64,000 bases of DNA from Rhodospirillaceae bacterium (GTDB lineage Bacteria; Pseudomonadota; Alphaproteobacteria; UBA8366), in contig PBKG01000006.1 in assembly GCA_002722095.1 (NCBI GenBank), forward strand, positions 383,426-447,425, written 5' to 3'. Shown here piece after piece: positions 8,910-17,759 of the stretch; the stretch's first letter is position 1; the number at the start of each line of letters is the position of its first letter. The position numbers and the translations under genes are program-made. The notes beneath the pieces were generated by a model that saw only the letters and a program-made list of their open reading frames with translations, had not been told where the DNA came from and ran no database searches.

Positions 8910-9473
8910 GACCGCACGGACCTCGACGACTTCCGGAATATAGTGTTTGAGCATGTTTTCAATGCCCATTTTCAAGGTTGCCGTCGAACTCGGACAGCCG
9001 GAACAAGCCCCTTGCATTTGCAAATAGACGATACCTTCGTCGAAACTTTCGAAAACGATATCGCCGCCATCCATGGCGACCGCCGGACGAACGCGGGTAT
9101 CGATTAACTCTTTGATCTGATCGACCACTTCATCGTCTTCTTCGGAGCTTCCGGAAGACGTCGCCGTCGCCTCAGCCGCTTCGACTTCGTTCATCACGGG
9201 CAGGCCTGCGGTGAAGTGCTCCATAATCGCGCCGAGCACCGAAGGTTTCAGTACATGCCACTCTTTGACGTCGTTCTTGGTGACGGTAATAAAGTCGCTG
9301 CCGAAAAAAACCGCCTCGACGCCGTCGACGCCGAACAGACGGGCAGCCAATGGCGAACGCGATTCTGCCTCGCTAACTTCAGTGAAATCCGCGGTTCCCG
9401 TCTCGATTACCGAACGGCCCGGCAGAAACTTCATCGTCGCAGGATTGGGAGTCGCCTCAGTTTGGATAAACAT
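8901..9473 (-). CDS. nfuA: Nfu-type iron-sulfur cluster carrier protein
   Basis: A 190-residue Fe-S scaffold/carrier. Residues 1-90 are the Nfu N-terminal domain (MFIQTEATPNPATMKFLPG...), then an acidic serine-rich linker (about 100-117), then the NifU C-terminal domain with the cluster-binding CSGC motif (C157, C160). This two-domain form matches mitochondrial NFU1 and alphaproteobacterial homologues rather than E. coli NfuA, whose N-terminal domain differs. It receives and hands on [4Fe-4S] clusters in the cytoplasm; possible clients in this window include MiaB, HemW and Nth. Confidence 0.92.
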   Translation of the reverse strand: MFIQTEATPNPATMKFLPGRSVIETGTADFTEVSEAESRSPLAARLFGVDGVEAVFFGSDFITVTKNDVKEWHVLKPSVLGAIMEHFTAGLPVMNEVEAAEATATSSGSSEEDDEVVDQIKELIDTRVRPAVAMDGGDIVFESFDEGIVYLQMQGACSGCPSSTATLKMGIENMLKHYIPEVVEVRAVGF

Positions 9474-9559
9474 TCTCGGTCTCCTTAAAGCCGGTTAGCG
9501 CCTCTATACCTAAGAAATGGGCGTTTCGGGCATTCAGGTCAAGCGTAAAGCCTTTGTAT

Positions 9560-10558
9560 TTAAGTGCCAACGAAGCCAATTGTTCGATAAACCTCGGCCA
9601 TTACCGGGGCAGAAACCGCCCGCGCCCGCTCTCCGCCCTTGATCAGGACATCATCTATATAGGCTTGATCGGCGACTAATTTCTGCATTTCACCGTTTAT
9701 CGGCCCCAACACCGTGACCGCCAAGTCGGTCAATTCCTGCTTGAAGGCGGAAAATTGCTTGCCCGCATTCGCCGCTACCGCGTCATCGCGACTAAGGTCT
9801 GCGAGCGCTGCGTATATACCGATCAAATTTTCCGCCTCGGGACGATCCGCCAAGCCATCCGACGATGAGGGCAACGGCTCGGGGTCGGTCTTCGCCTTGC
9901 GGATTTTCTGTGCGATCGTATCTGCGTCATCGGTGAGGTTGATACGGCTATATTCCGAAGGGTCCGATTTCGACATTTTGTTGCTGCCGTCTCGAAGCGA
10001 CATCACCCGCGTCGCTGCTCCGAGAATCAACGGCTCGGGTAGCGGGAATAATTCACTATTGAAATCATTGTTGAATTTTTGAGCAATGTCGCGGGCCAGT
10101 TCCAGGTGCTGCTTTTGGTCATCGCCCACCGGCACGTGTGTGGCCTGATAGGCAAGAATGTCGGCAGCCATCAGATTGGGATAGGCGTAAAGCCCGACCG
10201 AAGCGTTTTCGCGGTGTTTGCCGGCTTTTTCCTTGAACTGGGTCATCCGATTGAGCCACCCAAGGCGGGCGACGCAGTTGAATATCCAAGCCAGGCTCGC
10301 ATGATCAGGATTCTGGCTCTGATTGAAAAGAATATGCTTTTCCGGATCAATTCCGGCGGCGATTAACCCAGCAACTACCTCGCGGGTGCTGGCAGTAAGT
10401 TCGGCGGGATCCTGCGCGACGGTAATCGCATGCAAATCGACGACACAGTAAATGCAGTCATAGTCCTCCTGCAGCGCGACCCAATTTCGGATCGCACCCA
10501 GATAATTTCCGAGATGAAGATTCCCAGTCGGCTGAACGCCGGAAAAAACGCGTTTCAT
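9560..10558 (-). CDS. trpS: Tryptophan--tRNA ligase
   Basis: A 332-residue class I aminoacyl-tRNA synthetase. The HIGH-type motif is [10 protein letters not shown] (12-21) and the KMSKS motif is complete at 194-198. Length and motif spacing are those of the standard bacterial TrpS. The ATG at 10558 fits the family start [12 protein letters not shown]. It lies 86 bases after the selenoprotein pair on the same strand. In related genomes trpS usually follows murJ directly, so the selenoprotein genes look inserted between them. Confidence 0.96.
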   Translation of the reverse strand: MKRVFSGVQPTGNLHLGNYLGAIRNWVALQEDYDCIYCVVDLHAITVAQDPAELTASTREVVAGLIAAGIDPEKHILFNQSQNPDHASLAWIFNCVARLGWLNRMTQFKEKAGKHRENASVGLYAYPNLMAADILAYQATHVPVGDDQKQHLELARDIAQKFNNDFNSELFPLPEPLILGAATRVMSLRDGSNKMSKSDPSEYSRINLTDDADTIAQKIRKAKTDPEPLPSSSDGLADRPEAENLIGIYAALADLSRDDAVAANAGKQFSAFKQELTDLAVTVLGPINGEMQKLVADQAYIDDVLIKGGERARAVSAPVMAEVYRTIGFVGT

Positions 10559-10644
10559 GGTTCAGAGCCCTTCGCTTTGGACACGCGGGATGGCGCGGTT
10601 TACCGAAGCCGGGTTATCGCCGCTCGCGGTGCGGTGGTCAACAT

Positions 10645-11862
10645 TCAAGTGAGCCGGTGTTCCTGCGCTCTTGGAATAAATTGACTGTTCGCGACATGGC
10701 GCACGCCTTTGTCTTCATGCCCAACGCATTTCTGGTACACCGCAAGAAATAGGTTGCCGGCGGCGGTTTCTCCCCAGAACCAGTCCGCCACTGCGCGGCT
10801 ATTGGTCGTTCCTGGTTTCGCCGTCGCCGCCTCGAAATACCACATCTTGATGTCCTCACAGACGAAACGGAGAGTTTCGCCAAGGGTAATATCGTCTCGG
10901 GGGTTTTCGGGCGTGCCATCGAGGAATCGAGCCATAAACCGCACTGCTTCTTCGATCGATAGTTTGGCGACCCCGAATGTGCTGCGGCCACGTTCATCAA
11001 TCGCTAAATTGTACCAGGGAGCCAACTGCCCGATTTCTTCCAAAATTTCCCGCAAAATTTCGGATTCCGTTTCGCCCTTCGGTTTCGGGAAGCTGACCGG
11101 ACAACTCCAGCCGGATTGGTCATACGAATGCCCGCCTGGCGGATCCTCGTCGAAATCCTCCAAGATCACCGGCCCATCTTGCCGCTCGAAAAGCGCCAAT
11201 AACGCACGCAGTACTTTGTTCTGGAACGCCGCATCGCCCGGCGCCCCGAAGGGGCGGCCAAGCTCGAAGGGAACCCACAACGCTCTCGGTGGCCGAATTC
11301 GCTCGGTGTTGTCTCTGACCAGGCTGATTCCAGCCGTCGCCAGACCCTGCTCTTCGATATAATGCCCAACCGCACCGACCGCGCGGGTACAGTTGGGTCA
11401 GACCGGCACAAGCAATACCGCGTTGACGCCGTCTTCTTTGAGATGGCCGGCCAACTCCTTGCATGTGGGTTCGATTTCATGGGGCAGCCAGCCGGCTCCC
11501 ATCAACGAATAATGGTAGCGGCCGAGAGAACCGATCTCGCCTGCCGCCTCCAACTCCCGCAACCTATCGAGCGGAAATACCACGTTTACGTCCTGTTGAA
11601 ATCCTATGCGATCGTAATTGACCGATGTGTGACTCATGACGACATCGTCCAGATCGATATCGCCTGGCAAAACCCGGTAACCCGTATCCTGCAGGAAAAA
11701 ATTCTTATCCGACCGTCGATGAAGGCCAGCCGTCGTGATGACCGCCACTCGACGTTCTTTTAGGGGCGGCCCCTCGATGAAGGGCTCGGTTTCGTATTCC
11801 GGACATTCCTTTTCGAGCAAATGCCGTGCGTCAAGGTCGGGGATATCTTTAATTCTGACCAC
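10645..11862 (-). CDS. Selenoprotein B-like protein (GrdB/PrdB family), downstream paralogue, in-frame TGA as Sec
   Basis: Two open stretches join in the same frame through one TGA at 11400-11398, giving 405 residues with selenocysteine at about residue 155. The context is LLVPV-U-PNCTRAVG, a U-x2-C redox motif. The N-terminal half resembles the PrdB/GrdB selenoprotein B family (VAVITTAGLH, YRVLPGDID, VMSHTSVNYDR, VVFPLDRLREL). After the Sec site PPRALWVPFELGRPFGAP continues the family. A C-terminal extension of about 150 residues carries MWYFEAATAKPG and ADWFWGETAAGN, which I cannot assign. GTG 11862 is preferred because it aligns with the paralogue's MVRL start; TTG 11871, overlapping the upstream stop as TTGA, is the alternative. 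No pyruvoyl partner subunit lies nearby, so reductase activity is not implied. Confidence 0.85.
11365..11400 (-). promoter_or_regulatory. Candidate SECIS hairpin at the UGA codon of the downstream paralogue
   Basis: Directly after the TGA the transcript reads CCCAAC, later GTTGGG, which can pair over 6 bp. Inside are CGC and GCG flanking a 9-base loop GCGGTCGGT, which contains GGTC as in the apical loop of E. coli SECIS elements. Bacterial SECIS elements lie immediately 3' of the UGA inside the coding sequence, as here. The fold was worked out by eye only. Confidence 0.5.
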
Positions 11863-11867
11863 GATGC

Positions 11868-13088
11868 TCAACCCAACTTCGTTGGCACCAGATCTTCGTA
11901 ATGCCGCGGTACGATCCCTTTGCCACCCAACGCCTGAAGACCCTTATGCTCCGACGCTCGCATTGTTGCCGCCATTTTCAGCAGGGCGCTTCCGGCCACT
12001 GTCTCGTTCCAAAACCAGTCCGCCAGTTCTCCGGCCGTCGCGCCCGGCTGTGCCGTAGCGGCCTCGAGATACCAGGCCTTTAAATCCTCGGCAGAAAATT
12101 TCAGCATGACCGGCAATGGTTTATCCTCACGAGGGCTGGGGATTTCTTGATCTTGGATAAAATCCACAATCAAATTTGCCGCGGCATCGATATCGATTCC
12201 ACCGACCCCAACCACGGTTCGCCCCTTATTCTCAAAATTTAAATCAAACCAAGGCCGAAGCGATGCCATCTCTTTGATAAGCGCCTGATGAAGGCCGTCA
12301 GCCTCCGCAGCGGCCGGCGCCAGATTGACCGGGCAAACCCAACCCGACATATCGCCCGGTGCTTCGCCAGGCGCATCTTCAGGGAAATCTGCCAACACAG
12401 GGCCCCTATCGCTCGCCAACAATTCGAGCCCGCTTTGCAAAACCTTTCGCTGAAATTCGGGCGCATCTGGCGCGCCCATGGGACGGCCAAGGTCAAACGG
12501 CACCCAAAGCGCGCGAGGCGGTTTCATCTGTTCGGTATGTTCGCGCACCAAGCTAACGAGCACGGTCGCAATGCCTTCTTCTTCGATATATCGAGCCAGC
12601 CCGCCGCCGGCGCGCGTGCAGTTGGGTCAGACCGGTGTGAGAAATACTGCGTTGACCCGGTCCTCTTTTAGAAGACCGGCCAAATCACGGGCACTTTCTT
12701 CCAACGCCTCCGGTTCGGTTGCGCCCATAAAGGAATAATGAAAGGCGGCAGCCGAGCCGATGATTCCCTCCGCCGCCAATTCCCGCAACCGGTCGACCGG
12801 AAAAACAGTATTGAGGTCCTGGGCAAAACCACTTCGGTCGTAATTGGTCGACACGTGGCTCATCACCAAGTCGCCGGAGGCCACATCACCGGGAATGACG
12901 CGATAATCGGTAGCGCCGGCGCGAAACGTTTCGTCATCGCGCCGCGATAAGCCGGCCGAAGTGATCAGCGCAACGCGAGCATCCTTCAGCGGCGGTGCCT
13001 CAGCAAAAGGGGCATCGTCGAATTGCGGGCACTCCAACGCCAACAAATGCGCGGCTTCATGTTCGGATAGGTCGCTTAATCGAACCAT
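11868..13088 (-). CDS. Selenoprotein B-like protein (GrdB/PrdB family), upstream paralogue, in-frame TGA as Sec
   Basis: This gene also reads through one in-frame TGA (12629-12627), giving 406 residues with selenocysteine at 154 in the context FLTPV-U-PNCTRAGG. It is collinear with the downstream paralogue over its whole length: MVRLSDL start, VALITSAGLSRR, YRVIPGDVA, VMSHVSTNYDRSGF, TVFPVDRLREL, FHYSFMGA, then PPRALWVPFDLGRPMGAP after the Sec. The C-terminal extension again has WYLEAATAQPGATAGELADW. The ATG at 13088 has GGAG eight bases upstream. Because both genes keep TGA at the identical position and both downstream halves remain open and conserved, frameshift or decay is very unlikely. 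The natural substrate is unknown. It lies 58 bases from murJ and is probably cotranscribed with its paralogue. Confidence 0.87.
12596..12629 (-). promoter_or_regulatory. Candidate SECIS region at the UGA codon of the upstream paralogue
   Basis: The bases after TGA start with the same CCCAACTG as in the paralogue. The inner CGC/GCG stem with a 9-base loop (GCGCCGGCG) recurs, but the outer stem is weaker here, with only CCA/TGG plus isolated pairs. The first bases are partly fixed by the shared PNCT coding, so conservation alone does not prove an RNA structure. Confidence 0.35.
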
Positions 13089-13146
13089 TCAGTCGGCTCC
13101 ACATATTAGGGCGTGGAAGCTACTCCCGTGGTCGATGCCGGTCAAT

Positions 13147-14694
13147 TCAGCTTCGCCGCAATGCCTGTCGCAGCTCAGCCAAACGCATAGCGCCTGTCAT
13201 CTGGGCCACGCCGAAATAAATAACCAGCCCGAGTAAAACCAGCGCGCCAAGAGCACCGATCCGCACCGGCTCGCTGCCCGCAAGGGCCGTTGCGGCAACC
13301 TGTCCGCCACCCCAAAGACCGCCTGCCATAAACGCGGCGGACAGCAGCAGCTTCGGCACGCGGGCACGCAAGACGGAATCAAATCGAAAATGATCCCGCC
13401 GAATCAACAGAACAGCTAACGCGCCCGCATTCAGCCAAGCGGTAATCGCGGTCGCAAGCGCGATGCCCGCATGCGCCAGCACCTGCATGAGCAAAACTGC
13501 AAGAACCACATTGATGATCATTGCGGCGACAGCAATCTTGACCGGTGTCACCGTATCCTGGCGTGCGAAATAGCCCGGCACAAATGCCTTTATCAGTACG
13601 AAGGCGGGCAAGCCAAACGCAAATGCCGCCAAGGCCCGGGCCGTCGCCAGCGCGTCGTCGGGCAAGAACGCGCCCCGCTGAAACAAAACCACCGCAATCG
13701 GTTCAGCCAATATCATCAACGCAGCAGCGGCCGGAATGCAGAGAAACAGTGAAAATTCGATGGCTCTATTCTGGGTGTCCAGCGCCGCTTCCATATCGCC
13801 TTCGCTCAGCTGCCGGCTCAACATCGGTAAAAGCGCGACACCGACGGCCACGCCGACAACACCTAAGGGGAGTTGATTTATCCGATCCGCGTAATAAAGC
13901 CACGATACGGAGCCTTCGGCGAGCAAGGTCGCCAAAATAACGTCGACCACGAGATTTATCTGAACCACGCCCGCGCCGATAATGCCCGGCACCATCAACG
14001 CGAGCAGTCGCTTGACGCCCGGGGTCAAACGGGGGCGCGGTAACCGGATCATCAAGCCGGCACGGTGGCAAGCGAATACCAACCAAATGAACTGCCCGGC
14101 CCCGGCCAAACAAACTCCCCAAGCCAGAGCATGCCCTGGCGCCGACAAAACGCCTTCGCGAATCAACAACAAACTCGTAATCAAAATCACATTCAGAAGG
14201 ATTGGCGCCGCCGCGGTAGCCGCGAACCTTTCGAGCGCGTTCAACATGCCGCCGAGCAGCGACAACAAAGCCATAAACAACAGGTAAGGAAAGGTCAGCC
14301 GTGTCAGTTCGACCGCAAGCTGGAATTTTTCCGGCTGTTCACGAAACCCAGGCGCTATCAACAACATCAGCCAAGGCATCAATAAAAGAGCCAGGAGCGT
14401 AAACCCGGTCAAAAAGCTGACCATGATCGTGGCGACTTGTCCGGCTAACTGTTTCGCGGGTCCGCGGCCCTCTTTGGTGAGTCGCTCCGAAAAAAGCGGC
14501 ACAAAGGCGGCGTTAAACGCACCTTCGGCAAACAACCGGCGGAAAAAGTTAGGAAACTTGAACGCGACAAAAAATGCGTCCGCCACCATGCCGGCGCCGA
14601 TCACGCCGGCGATCAAAACATCACGGACAAAACCGAGAATGCGGCTGGCCATCGTCCAGCCGCCAAGGGTGAATATCGCGCGATAAAGGGACAT
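13147..14694 (-). CDS. murJ: Lipid II flippase MurJ (MviN)
   Basis: A 515-residue polytopic membrane protein of the MVF/MATE superfamily that flips lipid II across the cytoplasmic membrane for peptidoglycan synthesis. The N-terminus ASRILGFVRDVLIAG, then KFPNFFRRLFAEGAFNAAFVP (around 45-65, the conserved cavity-lining arginines), and ADRINQLPLGVVGVAV identify it. About 14 hydrophobic segments can be counted. An AT-rich gap of 134 bases separates it from glnD and may hold a promoter. The selenoprotein genes and trpS follow on the same strand. Confidence 0.95.
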   Translation of the reverse strand: MSLYRAIFTLGGWTMASRILGFVRDVLIAGVIGAGMVADAFFVAFKFPNFFRRLFAEGAFNAAFVPLFSERLTKEGRGPAKQLAGQVATIMVSFLTGFTLLALLLMPWLMLLIAPGFREQPEKFQLAVELTRLTFPYLLFMALLSLLGGMLNALERFAATAAAPILLNVILITSLLLIREGVLSAPGHALAWGVCLAGAGQFIWLVFACHRAGLMIRLPRPRLTPGVKRLLALMVPGIIGAGVVQINLVVDVILATLLAEGSVSWLYYADRINQLPLGVVGVAVGVALLPMLSRQLSEGDMEAALDTQNRAIEFSLFLCIPAAAALMILAEPIAVVLFQRGAFLPDDALATARALAAFAFGLPAFVLIKAFVPGYFARQDTVTPVKIAVAAMIINVVLAVLLMQVLAHAGIALATAITAWLNAGALAVLLIRRDHFRFDSVLRARVPKLLLSAAFMAGGLWGGGQVAATALAGSEPVRIGALGALVLLGLVIYFGVAQMTGAMRLAELRQALRRS

Positions 14695-14828
14695 GCGACG
14701 GGTTTATCGGACGATGAAAAGAGTTAGAGACATTTGATAATACGCACAGTCAGGCTAAAAATTAATGGTTTCATCGATATTTTATGGCCAATAAACGGAC
14801 AAATTAGTGCACTCATCGGGTGTTATAA

Positions 14829-17693
14829 TTATTTAGCCGCTGAAATTGATGTGTTTTTCGACGGTTTTGTATCAAAATTGGATTTTTCGGTAATTTTAAG
14901 GCGATTTTCGACATTTTCAGCCGAATTTTTGCCTTGTTTTGAGTCGGTGGTAGTGTCGAGTGGAGCGCAGTGGGGATCCTTCAGCGCCTCCATCAATACA
15001 TCACGAACTTGAGCGATCTTGCCGGCCTGATCGACCTTGGTGCCGAAAACATCCTGGACATAGAAGACGTCGACCACCTGTTCGCCGAAGGTGGCGATTT
15101 TCGCCGAATGCACTTGTAAGCTTAGGCGATAAAGCGCTCTGCTCACCGAAAACAGGAGGCCCGGTCGGTCACGCCCATTAACCTCGATCAGGGTATAGCG
15201 ATTCGAGGCCTTGTTATCGATGAGGACTCTTGGTTCTACGGTAAAGAACCGCATTCGACTCGGTTGAAATTGACGTTTATTCAATTCCTCGGCCGTCTGC
15301 AATTCTCCCGACAGTGACTGGTCGATCAAATCCGAAAGGCGCGCCACCTTGTCAGACCGTGAGAACGCACCGCCCTCGGCATCTTGAATCAAAAAGCTAT
15401 CCAACGCTTTGCCATTCTCTAACGTCGTGATCTTCGCTTCGACAATGTTTGCGCCCGAAACCGCCAACGCTCCCGCAATTCGGCTGAAGAGTCCGGGATG
15501 GTCGACAGCGTAGATCGTCACTTCGGTGGCACCCTTATCCATATCGATGTTCGTATCGAGCGCGAGAGGTTCAGAATTTTGCTCCGCTGCGCGGATGAAT
15601 TGAGAATGGCGATACAGTGTGTCCGCATCATAGGCGGTCCAGTATCCCGCATGACCGCGGGCAACATGGTTTTCAATCTCGTCCGCCGGCCAGTCGGCCA
15701 ATGCGGCGCGAAGATCGGCCACCGCCGCCGCCGCCATTGCGTCCCGGCCGTCTTCGGCCAAGCCGCCTGTCATCACCGCTTCCGCACGCGCGTAGAGGTC
15801 TCGCAACAGAGTTGCTTTCCAGTTGTTCCACCGGCCCGGCCCGACCGCGCGAATGTCAACGACGGTTAAGCACAAGAGCAGCCGCAGTCGCTCCGGCGAC
15901 TGCACCACATCCACGAAATCGATAATAGTTTTCGGATCGCCGAGATCGCGTTTCGACGACGTATCGCTCATGAACAGGTGATAAAGCACAAGCCACGCCA
16001 CGGTTTCGGTCTGCTCGGCGGTGAAACCGAGCCGCGGGCATAGTTTTTTCGCGACTTCCGCGCCGAGCACCGAATGATCGCCACCACGCCCTTTGGCGAT
16101 ATCGTGAAGCAAAACCGCCATATAAAGCACTTCGCGATTGGCGATCTTATGAACTACGTCGCTGGCCAGCGGGTGGTCTTCCTTTAATTCGCCGCGTTCG
16201 ATCCTACTCAATATTCCGATCGCCCGGATCGTATGCTCGTCGGTGGTATAGACATGGTACATGTCGTACTGCATCTGCGCGACAACGCGGCCAAAATCCG
16301 TTACGAATCGGCCGAAAACACCGGCCTCGTTGAGACGACGTAATGTGGTCTCAGGATCCTTTGGCGAGGTCAGCATCTTCAGAAAGATTTCATTTGCTTC
16401 CGCATCTTGACGAAGATCATGATCGATGCGGAGAAGATTTCGCGTGATCATCTGCAGTGCCGCCGGGTGAATATCCAGATCGTGGCGCTGAGCGACCTCG
16501 AATAGACGCAACATGTCTTTCGGATGATCCGCGAAGTGCGTGGTCGAGGAAACTGTCAGGCGCCCACGGTTGACTTCGAACTCCTCGATCTCACGATGAA
16601 ATAACGCCGGCATTCGGAAAATGCTGCGCCGCTGATGACGCTCCTCGAGCGCGGCGCAAAATATTCGTGTTAGATCGCCGACGTCCTTTGCGATCAAAAA
16701 ATAATGTTTCATGAACCGCTCGACGCCGGTCGTACCCGCATGGTCGCGATAACCCATTCGGTCCGCCAGTTGCGGCTGGACATCGAAGGTCAATCGCTCT
16801 TCGGCGCGGCCCGTGAGATAGTGGAGATTGCACCGCAAAGTCCAAAGGAAGAGCTGCGCCTTATCGAAGCGCCGCACTTCGCGCGCGGTTAAAACCTTCT
16901 CATCGACGAGGCGACCCACATCGGTGACCTTGTAGAGATATTTCGCAATCCAGAACAAAGTCTGTAAGTCACGCAGGCCGCCCTTCCCGTCCTTGATATT
17001 CGGTTCCAGGACATAGCGAGAATTGCCCAACTTGTCGTGACGCTCGTCGCGCTCGGCAAGTTTGGCTTCGACGAAATCAGGACCGGTCCCCTCGACCACA
17101 TCTTCGAAAAAGCGCTCACGCAATTCCCGATAAAGCGCCTCCTCGCCCCATACGTATCGCGATTCCAAAAGACCGGTGCGGATGGTGATATCATCCTTGG
17201 CTTGGCGAATATTTTCGTCGATCGAGCGCGTCGCGTGGCCAACCTTGAAGCTCAAATCCCACAGCGTATAGAGAATGAATTCAACAAGCTGCTCACCGCG
17301 CGGAGTCTGCTTGTAGGGCAGCACAAACAGCAGATCCAAATCCGATTTCGGAGCTAATTCACCCCGCCCATAACCGCCGAAAGCGGTAATGCAAAGCTGA
17401 TCGGCTGCGGTTGGATTGGGCGCTGGGTAAAAATAAGTCGCGGCAACGTCATAGATCACCCGGATCAACTGATCGATTAGAAAACAATGACCTTTGACTG
17501 CCAAAGCGCCATTCTGGTCATCCATAAATCGGCGTTCGAGCTCGTCGTATCCGCGCTGAACCTGTGCCTTATAGAGATCAAGCAATGCAGTTCGCCCGGC
17601 ATCTTCGGTACCGTGCTTGTCGACCAGTGCCGCCGCCGCCTCCTGCAGACCGGGGCGGTCGATAATGGCACGGTGACCCTTAAGCTCATCCAT
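14829..17693 (-). CDS. glnD: Bifunctional [protein-PII] uridylyltransferase/uridylyl-removing enzyme GlnD
   Basis: About 954 residues. GlnD senses glutamine and uridylylates or deuridylylates PII. Domain order is complete: nucleotidyltransferase with GGYGRGELAPKSDLDLLF (about 100-120), the GlnE-like helical region, the HD domain with VLLHDIAKGRGGDHS, and two C-terminal ACT domains (IYAVDHPGLFSRIAGALA and VNGRDRPGLLFSVSRALY). A lysine/asparagine-rich tail of about 35 residues follows the second ACT domain and is not part of the family core. ATG 17693 begins MDELKGHRAIID; an in-frame TTG 12 codons earlier (17729) is also possible. MutS ends 66 bases upstream. Confidence 0.95.
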   Translation of the reverse strand: MDELKGHRAIIDRPGLQEAAAALVDKHGTEDAGRTALLDLYKAQVQRGYDELERRFMDDQNGALAVKGHCFLIDQLIRVIYDVAATYFYPAPNPTAADQLCITAFGGYGRGELAPKSDLDLLFVLPYKQTPRGEQLVEFILYTLWDLSFKVGHATRSIDENIRQAKDDITIRTGLLESRYVWGEEALYRELRERFFEDVVEGTGPDFVEAKLAERDERHDKLGNSRYVLEPNIKDGKGGLRDLQTLFWIAKYLYKVTDVGRLVDEKVLTAREVRRFDKAQLFLWTLRCNLHYLTGRAEERLTFDVQPQLADRMGYRDHAGTTGVERFMKHYFLIAKDVGDLTRIFCAALEERHQRRSIFRMPALFHREIEEFEVNRGRLTVSSTTHFADHPKDMLRLFEVAQRHDLDIHPAALQMITRNLLRIDHDLRQDAEANEIFLKMLTSPKDPETTLRRLNEAGVFGRFVTDFGRVVAQMQYDMYHVYTTDEHTIRAIGILSRIERGELKEDHPLASDVVHKIANREVLYMAVLLHDIAKGRGGDHSVLGAEVAKKLCPRLGFTAEQTETVAWLVLYHLFMSDTSSKRDLGDPKTIIDFVDVVQSPERLRLLLCLTVVDIRAVGPGRWNNWKATLLRDLYARAEAVMTGGLAEDGRDAMAAAAVADLRAALADWPADEIENHVARGHAGYWTAYDADTLYRHSQFIRAAEQNSEPLALDTNIDMDKGATEVTIYAVDHPGLFSRIAGALAVSGANIVEAKITTLENGKALDSFLIQDAEGGAFSRSDKVARLSDLIDQSLSGELQTAEELNKRQFQPSRMRFFTVEPRVLIDNKASNRYTLIEVNGRDRPGLLFSVSRALYRLSLQVHSAKIATFGEQVVDVFYVQDVFGTKVDQAGKIAQVRDVLMEALKDPHCAPLDTTTDSKQGKNSAENVENRLKITEKSNFDTKPSKNTSISAAK

Positions 17694-17759
17694 GCTTTTA
17701 GATGTGCGCCACTCGCCGGTCCATTGCAAGCAAAACCAAGCCCTTTTCCCAGGTGGTTT

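Noticed and set aside
10645..11280. Separate 211-codon gene downstream of the TGA in the first selenoprotein gene
   Set aside because: It is in frame with the upstream half, starts at an unlikely internal codon, and both halves match the paralogue across the same TGA, so it is the C-terminal part of one gene.
11868..12563. Separate 231-codon gene downstream of the TGA in the second selenoprotein gene
   Set aside because: Same reason: in frame, conserved across the TGA in both paralogues, and starting in the middle of the family.
10645..13088. Frameshift or pseudogene interpretation of the two TGA codons
   Set aside because: Two independent copies keep the TGA at one position, in a V-P-V-x-P-N-C-T-R motif, with no other disruptions, which decay would not produce.
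10645..13088. Calling the pair D-proline or glycine reductase
   Set aside because: Those enzymes need pyruvoyl partner subunits (PrdA, GrdE or similar) that are not nearby; only family membership is supported.
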